This document shows, in pieces, positions 1 through 6,016 of a stretch of 7,514 nt of DNA (its first letter is position 1; each line of letters opens with the position of its first letter). The DNA is from Flavobacteriaceae bacterium UBA2000 (GTDB lineage: Bacteria; Bacteroidota; Bacteroidia; Flavobacteriales; Flavobacteriaceae). A model generated the notes under the pieces. The model had not been told where the DNA came from. It worked only from the letters and a program-made list of their open reading frames with translations, and made no database searches. Where the stretch lies: positions 1 through 7,514 of the forward strand of contig DDCS01000148.1 of NCBI GenBank assembly GCA_002335345.1. The letters are read 5' to 3'. A program made the position numbers and the translations under genes.

Positions 1-1
1 G

Positions 2-535
2 TTTTACCAATATTGGTTAAACACCAGTGATGACGACGCTGAGCGTTATATTAAAATCTTTACCTTCCTAGACCGCGAGACCATAAACTCATTGATTCTT
101 GAGCATCAGCAGGCCCCGCATTTAAGAACCCTCCAAAAACGACTGGCCCAAGAAGTCACGCAGACGGTACACGGCCAAGCACAATACCAAAATGCCCTAT
201 TAGCCTCAGAAATTTTATTTGGAAAGGCAACCGATCAAGAATTAAAACGATTGGATCGCAAGACCTTTTTAGAGGTTTTTGATGGGGTCCCTCAAGCCGA
301 GGTTTCCCGCGACGCGATCGATTCAGGACTGGACATTGTGGCTGCTTTGGTCGAAAAATCTGGGTTTTTAAAATCCAACGGTGAAGCGCGACGCGCTTTG
401 GAGCAGCAGAGCATTTATATCAATAAAACCAAAGTTGATTTGGGCTACGTTATTCAGTCTAAAGATTTGATTGATCATCAGTTCGTTTTGTTGCAACGGG
501 GTAAAAAGAATTACTGTATTCTCAAAGTTTCATAA
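2..535 (+). CDS. tyrS: Tyrosyl-tRNA synthetase, C-terminal part (5' end outside window)
   Basis: This is the last 177 residues of tyrosine--tRNA ligase, the cytoplasmic enzyme that activates tyrosine with ATP and charges tRNA-Tyr. The frame is open from base 2 and carries the end of the catalytic region (fragment begins FYQYWLNTSDDDAERYIK, typical of bacterial TyrRS), an anticodon-binding helical part, and a C-terminal S4 RNA-binding domain (fragment residues about 120-177) with the hallmark SNGEARRAL at 125-133 and the terminal GKKNYCILKV at 167-176. The class I HIGH and KMSKS motifs would lie upstream, outside the window. An internal TTG at 92 is not the true start, because the family sequence continues upstream of it in the same frame. 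The gene ends with TAA at 533-535 and converges on the next gene with only 32 bp between the stops; I see no convincing hairpin terminator there. Confidence 0.96.
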   Translation, partial: FYQYWLNTSDDDAERYIKIFTFLDRETINSLILEHQQAPHLRTLQKRLAQEVTQTVHGQAQYQNALLASEILFGKATDQELKRLDRKTFLEVFDGVPQAEVSRDAIDSGLDIVAALVEKSGFLKSNGEARRALEQQSIYINKTKVDLGYVIQSKDLIDHQFVLLQRGKKNYCILKVS

Positions 536-567
536 CAAGCCCATCACGAATTTGCTGAGGTATGTGG

Positions 568-1083
568 CTACAAAAAGTTTGTCGCTTGTGGATAGGGCAA
601 AAGCGCACTAATCAGTACCGCTATGCTCTCTTTGACAATCAGCGTGATACTGATAATGGTCACCGCCACAATTAGGGCGACAGCCAGGTTGTTGTTTCTT
701 ATTTCTTTGTACTCATGAATGCCTTGGGTCAACATCGAGAATAAACCAAATACGGCCGTATTGATCATAAGGGCAATAAAAAATCCTACAGTCAGATAAA
801 GGGCCGCATAAAGGACGATAGTTTGATAGTCCGGACTGCTGCCTTGAGTGGTGGCTACACGCACGACTTGGGTGATTTGCGGCAATATTTCGCTTAGAAT
901 TAAACCAATGCTTAGCACCAAACCAGAGGTCAATACGGTAAAGGCCATGTCCTTGCCGCTGAGGTCATTTTGCTTGAAAAACACACGTCTTAAAATCCCA
1001 TATGAGACATAGATTACCCCAACGCTAATTAATAGGGAAAAGACTATTTCAAATAATGCTAAGTAAAAAAGTGGCGCGTTCAT
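568..1083 (-). CDS. DUF350-type four-helix inner-membrane protein
   Basis: A 171-residue, very hydrophobic protein with four predicted membrane segments at about residues 5-31, 46-67, 88-115 and 132-162. It reads as two copies of a two-helix unit: the loop before helix 2 (LSGKDMAFTVL) and that before helix 4 (EIRNNNLAVAL) resemble each other and the LIKNNNTAASL loop I recall from E. coli YjfL, a DUF350 (PF03994) protein. The biochemical role of DUF350 proteins is not established; in several bacteria they sit near envelope-stress or peptide-ligase-like genes. Start is ATG at 1083, 25 nt after the stop of the transglutaminase-like gene, making this the probable last gene of a four-gene minus-strand operon. 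The family assignment rests on residue pattern and topology, not a profile search; an unrelated small membrane protein remains possible. Confidence 0.75.
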   Translation of the reverse strand: MNAPLFYLALFEIVFSLLISVGVIYVSYGILRRVFFKQNDLSGKDMAFTVLTSGLVLSIGLILSEILPQITQVVRVATTQGSSPDYQTIVLYAALYLTVGFFIALMINTAVFGLFSMLTQGIHEYKEIRNNNLAVALIVAVTIISITLIVKESIAVLISALLPYPQATNFL

Positions 1084-1108
1084 GGGCTAAAGTTAAGGGT
1101 TTTGCTTA

Positions 1109-1984
1109 TTAATTGAGTTCTGGTGAATGGGTCAATACGACATTCCAAAAATTCATATTACCGATTTGAGGAGGCAAGGAACCCATCAGGTGATTGGGTG
1201 CGGTGGTCTCCCATACTAAATATTTTTTTCCTTGAAAGAGTTTATACTGCCCGGCCGAGGGCAAATTCAAACCTATAATTGAATGCCGATAAACGTCGCT
1301 GTTAAGAATGGCGACATCGTAATTAAACGCACTCAGGACACTAAATAAAAAAACGGTGCGTGTATCGCAATCACCCTTGAGATTTTGCATGAATGCCAGC
1401 GGGCTTTGCAGTCCAAAGGGTTGGTCTCCGATACAGCAATCAGGGCATTCGCTAAGTAATTCCTCAATCCATCCTTGATAATTTTCGGGTTCTTGACAGG
1501 CCTCCTGAAAGACTAAAGCATAGGGTATGTTTTGAATACAGCTTACCACCATTTCTGCAAACAATTCTGCCGACATCGGTTGCTGGAGGTATATTTGATA
1601 AAAGGCATCCAAAATCAAGTCCAATTTTGGGCCGCTTTCTTGGGCCATCTGAGCATAAAGCGCTCCCCAGAAACTTGTTAAGCCTTCTGGATTTATTCCT
1701 CTGTGGGATTGAATCGCTTGAGTAACGTCGTCGTATCGAACGGTAAGTTTGGTTTGATATGGGGTGCCGTAATTGTTTTGCCAAGAACGGCCATGTCGAT
1801 AGACCAAAATACTGTCCTGGTCCTTTTCCAGCCAAATCAGTTCTGTATCCGAAGGAATATTGTCGCTGGATTCAAGGGAGACATTATTATGGACTAATTC
1901 AATAAGCCCCCGCAGGAGAATTGTCCCAATGAGAAGAATCATTATGCGGTACTTTAACCCCCTAAATTGTTCAACTCTGCTCAT
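1109..1984 (-). CDS. Membrane-anchored transglutaminase-like protein
   Basis: A 291-residue protein with one N-terminal membrane anchor (about residues 13-30) after a basic segment, then a soluble domain probably on the periplasmic side. The C-terminal half has the order of a transglutaminase-like cysteine-peptidase fold: GDCDTR at 204-209 with candidate nucleophile C206, H234 in YRHSIIG, and an acidic residue E259 in VWETTAPN where the third triad member is expected. The preceding QNIPY (151-155) is also common in such proteins. The fold covers proteases, amidases, cross-linking enzymes and inactive binders, so the substrate is unknown. Extra cysteines at 180, 183 and 184 (SECPDCC) just before the active-site region may form a disulfide or bind metal. 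The ATG overlaps the stop of the LuxE-like gene by 4 nt (ATGA), suggesting translational coupling. Confidence 0.75.
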   Translation of the reverse strand: MSRVEQFRGLKYRIMILLIGTILLRGLIELVHNNVSLESSDNIPSDTELIWLEKDQDSILVYRHGRSWQNNYGTPYQTKLTVRYDDVTQAIQSHRGINPEGLTSFWGALYAQMAQESGPKLDLILDAFYQIYLQQPMSAELFAEMVVSCIQNIPYALVFQEACQEPENYQGWIEELLSECPDCCIGDQPFGLQSPLAFMQNLKGDCDTRTVFLFSVLSAFNYDVAILNSDVYRHSIIGLNLPSAGQYKLFQGKKYLVWETTAPNHLMGSLPPQIGNMNFWNVVLTHSPELN

Positions 1985-2976
1985 GCCTCCAACAATAAAT
2001 TACAGCCGCGGATATCGCTGTGATCAAAACGACCCAAGAGGTAAAAACTACCATCGGAATTGATTTTCCCTAAATCTTGAGTGCCGATAAAGGCGCATGA
2101 ATAGACATTGGCCAAATCTATGATGTTGATCCCGCCAGTGCGCTGACGCACCAAACTGAGCGGATCTTCAGGATCTCGGGTGAGCACACGCATCCAAGGG
2201 GGTGCTTGGAACCTGCCCTCAGACAGGGCATAGGCTTGAGACATAAGTTCGGTCATTCCGTATTCACTATGAATAGTGTTCAGGCCAAATTGAGCAGATA
2301 ACGCTTGATGCAGCGCGGCCTTGGTCCATTCTGCTCTTTTTCCTTTCATGCCACCAGTTTCCATAATAATGGTATTTGCGGGAAGTTCCCATGGCCCCAG
2401 TTGGGCCAGGTCCAATAAAGCATACGAAACGCCCAAAAGTAAAATTCGTTTTCCTTGGGCGCCTAACTGATGCATGAGCTTTCGCAACGCGTCGAGTTGA
2501 TCCAAATAAAACCCGCTTTCGGCATGCCCAGATTGTTCAATAAGGGAATTGGCCATATAAACTAAGGAGGATCCAGTGCGCTCTAAATACGAAGGCAAAA
2601 GCGCCAGAACGACATATTGCTCCACGGGGCCGTATCGCCTGGTAAAAGCCTCGCTAAAGCAGCGCTTATAGAACCTCAAATCAGGGACTAAGTGCACACT
2701 CGCCGCGGTTCCCGTGGTTCCACTTGAGATAAATTCCCCCTCGGGAACCGCGGCGGCGTGCAAGATTTTATGATCCTTAAATAGTCCTATAGGGATAAAG
2801 GGAATTTGGTCAACCTCTAGGACATTGTCCGGTGATTTTCCCAACAAGTCGCAATAGGTTTTATAAGGGGCAACATGTTTATATTGTTCCGCGAAAAGCG
2901 ACAAAGCGACTTGATCGAACTCACGACGGGATAAAGGCAAAAAAATGCGCTCTTTGATTTGTTCGATTTGGGTCAT
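1981..2976 (-). CDS. LuxE-like acyl-protein synthetase / acyl transferase (adenylate-forming)
   Basis: Cytoplasmic enzyme of the LuxE/phenylacetate-CoA-ligase-like adenylate-forming group, which activates a carboxylic acid with ATP and passes the acyl group on. From the ATG at 2976 (331 residues) the marks are: the phosphate-binding SSGTTGT at 84-90, ETGGMKGKR at 206-214, the adenylation motif SEYGMTEL at 237-244, the ribose-contacting TQDLG at 299-303, and the hinge region GRFDHSDIRG at 315-324 followed by C325 near the end. LuxE is known to carry its acyl group on a cysteine near the C-terminus, so C325 is a candidate acceptor (inference). No luxC or luxD is nearby, so bioluminescence is not suggested. 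A TTG at 3024 would add 16 residues, has AGGGAAG upstream and lies 10 nt from the upstream stop. I prefer ATG because flavobacterial relatives, as I recall them, begin shortly before the ALxxFxxQY region. The substrate is unknown. Confidence 0.85.
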   Translation of the reverse strand: MTQIEQIKERIFLPLSRREFDQVALSLFAEQYKHVAPYKTYCDLLGKSPDNVLEVDQIPFIPIGLFKDHKILHAAAVPEGEFISSGTTGTAASVHLVPDLRFYKRCFSEAFTRRYGPVEQYVVLALLPSYLERTGSSLVYMANSLIEQSGHAESGFYLDQLDALRKLMHQLGAQGKRILLLGVSYALLDLAQLGPWELPANTIIMETGGMKGKRAEWTKAALHQALSAQFGLNTIHSEYGMTELMSQAYALSEGRFQAPPWMRVLTRDPEDPLSLVRQRTGGINIIDLANVYSCAFIGTQDLGKINSDGSFYLLGRFDHSDIRGCNLLLEA

Positions 2977-3034
2977 ATCCAAAAATAGGGAATATTGAAT
3001 CAAATCAGCGTTAAAATACGACAACAGTCTTCCC

Positions 3035-3970
3035 TTATTTTTTAATTATTTTCTGGGTCCAAGTCAGGTCACGATCGGCGATATTTAAAAAATATAAACC
3101 GCTATTTAAATGCGGAACGGACCATGAATTTTGGTGAATATCCCCCCGCCAAACAATGCGTCCGAAAATATTTTGAATGTAAATTTCTTTAAGCGCTGAA
3201 GGGCGACGTATGAGTGAAAAATTTTGATCAATTGGGTTGGGGACCACGGCGGATTGTTTGTTTTTTATGTCCGTGATGTTGAGCTGTCCCTCAAAGCGGA
3301 TGTCGTCGATATAAAAGGCTTCATTGCTTGCGTTATTTCGGGCTTCAACCACCAGTTTTGCGCGCTCAAAACCAGTGATTTGCGCGGTGAGTCGCAACCA
3401 ACGTCCTTCAATATCCAAGTCGTCAATATCGTGGCCTTCGGTGTTTATTAAATCGATTTTGGATCCATTTGATGGGTCGACTACATAGATAGCGATGCGA
3501 TCAGAATTGGAAGCATTTTGTGTTCCGTCGCCTTCATAGGTCGATTCTCTGATAAAGAGACTGCAAGAAACCGTAGTTTCTGTCGATTGATTTAACTGAA
3601 TTTCAGAAAAGTTCAGAATAAAATTACCATCAATATCACTCAGGACATAGCCTTGATTTCCTTCACTCCAGGCCCCTGTGATTCCCGTATCATCTGTAAT
3701 CCCGACATGATCACCATCGCTCAGGCCTGTACTGGGATCGTCATAGGGAACATAAAAGGCGCTGTAACCGAGATTATTGCCTTGTCCGCTAAAGTTTAGT
3801 AGGGGCTCATCGGGGTTATTGACCAAAGAATGTGGTGAATTTGGATCATCCAAATCGTAATAAAGACTGTTATACACAGATTGTTGTTCGAAGTTTGCAA
3901 GGAATAATTCTTGGGCCTGTCCTGTTTGAGTCATAATAAGACAAAGCCCGCTCAATACATGTAATTTCAT
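3035..3970 (-). CDS. T9SS-exported protein with C-terminal sorting domain
   Basis: A 311-residue secreted protein. Residues 1-20 form a Sec signal peptide (short basic start, hydrophobic core, AQ before ELF at about 20/21). Residues 22-228 are rich in Asp, Asn, Ser and Gly with alternating hydrophobic strands and end in FYIDDIRFEG, a pattern seen at the close of jelly-roll/carbohydrate-binding-like beta-sandwiches. Residues 243-311 are a type A T9SS sorting domain: VVPNPIDQNFSL, then IYIQNIFGRIVW, then LNSGLYFLNI and a basic KIIKK end. The sorting domain would direct export through the outer membrane by the Por/Spr machinery and is normally cleaved there. No catalytic motif is visible, so the body may bind glycan, metal or protein. 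Start ATG at 3970 follows an A-rich leader. It is the probable first gene of the minus-strand cluster. Confidence 0.85.
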   Translation of the reverse strand: MKLHVLSGLCLIMTQTGQAQELFLANFEQQSVYNSLYYDLDDPNSPHSLVNNPDEPLLNFSGQGNNLGYSAFYVPYDDPSTGLSDGDHVGITDDTGITGAWSEGNQGYVLSDIDGNFILNFSEIQLNQSTETTVSCSLFIRESTYEGDGTQNASNSDRIAIYVVDPSNGSKIDLINTEGHDIDDLDIEGRWLRLTAQITGFERAKLVVEARNNASNEAFYIDDIRFEGQLNITDIKNKQSAVVPNPIDQNFSLIRRPSALKEIYIQNIFGRIVWRGDIHQNSWSVPHLNSGLYFLNIADRDLTWTQKIIKK

Positions 3971-3990
3971 GATTTTTTTTGTTTTTGATT
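3971..3990 (-). promoter_or_regulatory. A-rich translation leader before the T9SS gene
   Basis: On the minus strand the 20 nt before the ATG at 3970 are almost all A, including runs of eight and five, with no Shine-Dalgarno sequence. A-rich leaders in place of a Shine-Dalgarno are usual in Flavobacteriia. This supports the chosen start; its activity is inferred. Confidence 0.35.
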
Positions 3991-4155
3991 AAACTTGGTG
4001 AGGAGCTAAAGGCAATTTAGGGGGTAGCACAGATTTTATTGACATCAACCTAATGCTGTAAAAAATGCTTGGTCTAAATTAAAACATACCTTTTGTAAAG
4101 TCTGCGTATGGTCACGCGAATGCTTAAATCCTTGGTTATTATTTATGAAATCGTG

Positions 4156-4176
4156 GGTAATTTGTTTTATGTTACC
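4156..4176. promoter_or_regulatory. Inverted repeat GGTAA-N11-TTACC, candidate operator
   Basis: Perfect 5-bp arms (4156-4160 and 4172-4176) separated by 11 nt lie 19 bp upstream of the TAAATTTG box, where the -33 element of the response-regulator promoter would be. Position fits an operator or activator site, but arms this short occur by chance in AT-rich DNA. Confidence 0.25.
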
Positions 4177-4195
4177 TTATGGTTAATAATTGGGC

Positions 4196-4203
4196 TAAAT
4201 TTG
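4196..4203 (+). promoter_or_regulatory. Bacteroidota -7 box for the response regulator gene
   Basis: TAAATTTG is an exact match to TAnnTTTG, the -7 element used by the Bacteroidota primary sigma factor. It lies 50 nt before the response regulator ATG. There is no TTG at the usual distance upstream, only TTA at 4172-4174 with a 21-nt spacer, so the promoter may be weak or activator-dependent. Confidence 0.45.
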
Positions 4204-4253
4204 ACCTCAAACACAATAAAATGTATATTTAACACCATCTGCTAAAAAGGGCC

Positions 4254-4937
4254 ATGAAGAAAAAAGACATCACTATTTTGCTTGTTGACGACGAACCGGA
4301 TATTCTGGAAATTGTCGGGTATAATCTAACCCAAGAGGGCTATGTCGTGGTGACTGCCGAAAACGGCCTACGCGCTTTGGACCAAGCCAAAAAACACAAG
4401 CCTCAACTGATTATTTTGGATGTAATGATGCCGGAAATGGATGGGATAGAGGCCTGCGAGAAATTGCGCGCCATGCCTGAACTTGCAGAAAGCGTTATTA
4501 CATTTTTGACCGCTCGTGGTGAGGACTACTCTCAGCTCGCTGGTTTTGAGGCAGGAGCAGATGATTACATCACTAAACCGGTAAAGCCTAAAGTGTTGGT
4601 CAGCAAAGTCAAAGCCCTATTGCGCCGATTTAAGGAAGTTCAAGAGGCGCCCCAAAATCTCAAATTGGGTAATTTGATAATTAATCGCGAAGAATACAAG
4701 ATCATCAAGGATAAAAAAGAGATGGTGCTTCCCAGAAAGGAATTTGAGCTGCTTGCGCTGTTAGCGTCTAAACCGGGAAAAGTGTTTAAGCGTGAAGAAA
4801 TTTTGGATGTTGTCTGGGGCAATGAGGTCATTGTCGGTGGCCGAACCATCGATGTGCACATTCGTAAATTACGCGAGAAAATTGGCGATGATCGTTTTAA
4901 AACGGTAAAAGGAGTGGGTTATAAGTTTGTTGAATAA
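4254..4937 (+). CDS. OmpR/PhoB-family response regulator
   Basis: A 227-residue DNA-binding response regulator. The receiver domain (about residues 5-122) has the acidic pair D12/D13 in LLVDDEPD, phospho-acceptor D56 in LIILDVMMPEMDG, T86 in FLTAR and K108 in DYITKP, so all key residues are present. A winged-helix trans_reg_C domain (about 130-227) shows LPRKEFELLALLA, the recognition-helix region GGRTIDVHIRKLREKIG, and the closing TVKGVGYKF of the PhoB/OmpR class. It would be phosphorylated by the downstream kinase and bind DNA direct repeats. ATG at 4254 follows AAAAAGGGCC, a modest ribosome-binding sequence. The TAA stop shares one base with the ATG of the kinase gene (TAATG), which indicates translational coupling. 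Its regulon cannot be read from the window. Confidence 0.95.
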   Translation: MKKKDITILLVDDEPDILEIVGYNLTQEGYVVVTAENGLRALDQAKKHKPQLIILDVMMPEMDGIEACEKLRAMPELAESVITFLTARGEDYSQLAGFEAGADDYITKPVKPKVLVSKVKALLRRFKEVQEAPQNLKLGNLIINREEYKIIKDKKEMVLPRKEFELLALLASKPGKVFKREEILDVVWGNEVIVGGRTIDVHIRKLREKIGDDRFKTVKGVGYKFVE

Positions 4938-6016
4938 TGCTTGCACCGAAGTCACAAACAACAAAATTTGCCCTGAAATTGGCAGCCATAATTTCCATTA
5001 TGGCTATTTTTTTAGCTCTGGCTTTGTTTTACGTTTTTGCCCAAAGGCTGGATTACGGTCTTGATTTCAAGGCTTATTTCTGGCTCTGCTTGGTTTTTGG
5101 TCTCGTATTGTTCATGGCGGGATTTGTTCTCATTCGCTATTACGCTCAGCGATTGATTTATCGGCAAATAAAAAAAATTTACCAGGATGCTCAGGGTTTG
5201 GAGCAGACGCAAAAGGAGCGTTCCTTGATCACTACAGACCTTAACGCTTTGACTCAAGAGGTTGAACGTTTTACAGAAAATCGTCAGCAAGAATTGGCGA
5301 CCTTAAAAGACAGGGAAGCCTATCGTCGCGAATTTATGGGCAATGTAGCCCATGAATTAAAGACACCCTTATTTACGGTACAAGGCTATATTTTAACCCT
5401 ATTAGACGGGGCAATGAAAGATAAAACGGTCCGAAAAAAATATTTGCAACGGGCCAACAAAGCCGTTGAACGACTCATCTATATCGTCAAGGATTTGGAC
5501 ATGATTACCAAAATTGAAATGGGGGGGCTAACCCTGGAGCGTGAATCCTTTAATATAATTGAGCTGATTCAAAATGCCTTTGATCTTCTTGAAATGAAGG
5601 CCCAAGGCAAGGAATTGTCTTTGGTTTTTGATAAGGATTACAAGGACAGCATCATGGTATATGCTGATCGTGAACGTATTCAACAAGTTTTAACGAACTT
5701 GATTGACAACTCCATTAAGTACGGTAAGCCCTCAGGGACGACAGAGGTTGCTGTTGATCGACTGAACAAAAACCGATGCTTGGTTCGCGTGACCGATAAT
5801 GGTGAAGGCGTCGAAGAAAAGCATTTACCGCGTCTTTTTGAGCGCTTCTATAGAGTAGATAAAAGTGGCTCGCGCGCCGTAGGAGGAAGTGGCCTTGGTT
5901 TGGCCATAGTCAAACACCTCATCGAGGCGCATAACGAGAAAATATATGTTGAAAGCCAGTTTGGGGTGGGCTCAGAATTCTCGTTTACCTTGGAATATGC
6001 CAAAGAGGGTGCTTAA
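4937..6016 (+). CDS. PhoR-like sensor histidine kinase
   Basis: A 359-residue membrane histidine kinase, cognate to the adjacent regulator. Two membrane helices (about residues 13-35 and 47-68) enclose only about a dozen residues, so there is no real extracytoplasmic sensor domain; a coiled-coil linker (about 75-128) replaces a recognisable PAS. The HisKA domain has FMGNVAHELKTPL with phospho-acceptor H139. The ATPase domain has the N box NLIDNSIKYG (254-263), G1 DNGEG (287-291), F box FERFYRVD (301-308) and G2 GGSGLGLAIVKH (316-327), all intact. This architecture matches the common Bacteroidota PhoR-like kinases that pair with PhoB-type regulators. A run of seven G at 5521-5527 lies between the HisKA and ATPase regions. 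The last 45 bp overlap the 3' end of the convergent glycosyltransferase gene. Confidence 0.95.
   Translation: MLAPKSQTTKFALKLAAIISIMAIFLALALFYVFAQRLDYGLDFKAYFWLCLVFGLVLFMAGFVLIRYYAQRLIYRQIKKIYQDAQGLEQTQKERSLITTDLNALTQEVERFTENRQQELATLKDREAYRREFMGNVAHELKTPLFTVQGYILTLLDGAMKDKTVRKKYLQRANKAVERLIYIVKDLDMITKIEMGGLTLERESFNIIELIQNAFDLLEMKAQGKELSLVFDKDYKDSIMVYADRERIQQVLTNLIDNSIKYGKPSGTTEVAVDRLNKNRCLVRVTDNGEGVEEKHLPRLFERFYRVDKSGSRAVGGSGLGLAIVKHLIEAHNEKIYVESQFGVGSEFSFTLEYAKEGA

Larger units (their letters stand above)
3971..4253. other. Divergent intergenic region between T9SS operon and two-component genes
   Basis: This 283-bp AT-rich gap must hold the start signals for both the minus-strand cluster and the response regulator. 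On the plus-strand side it has a TAAATTTG box at 4196-4203 and, just upstream, an inverted repeat GGTAA-N11-TTACC (4156-4176) and repeated GGTTA-like words at 4134 and 4181. On the minus-strand side I found no exact TAnnTTTG; the nearest is TATGTTTT (plus-strand 4081-4088) without a clear upstream element. Small hairpins at 4006-4020 (CTAAA/TTTAG) and 4104-4117 (GCGT/ACGC) are too short to interpret. No coding region is evident. Confidence 0.7.

Noticed and set aside
538..569. AGCCCAT / ATGTGGCT pairing between the convergent stops of tyrS and the DUF350 gene, as a bidirectional terminator
   Set aside because: The stem is only 4+3 pairs with a bulge and a 17-nt loop, and no T-run follows; too weak to call.
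1464..1897. Open frames of 64-123 codons on both strands within the transglutaminase-like gene
   Set aside because: They are out-of-frame or antisense to a gene with clear motifs, and their translations show no family features.
1981..3024. Part of a bioluminescence (lux) operon
   Set aside because: No luxA, luxB, luxC or luxD homologue is present; LuxE-like adenylate-forming enzymes occur widely in Bacteroidota without light production.
4006..4020. CTAAA-GGCAA-TTTAG hairpin in the leader of the T9SS gene
   Set aside because: A five-pair, AT-rich stem is unlikely to be stable and has no conserved riboswitch-like surroundings.
4104..4117. GCGT-N6-ACGC inverted repeat in the divergent intergenic region
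   Set aside because: Only four-base arms with no extension; expected by chance and not placed near a recognisable promoter box.
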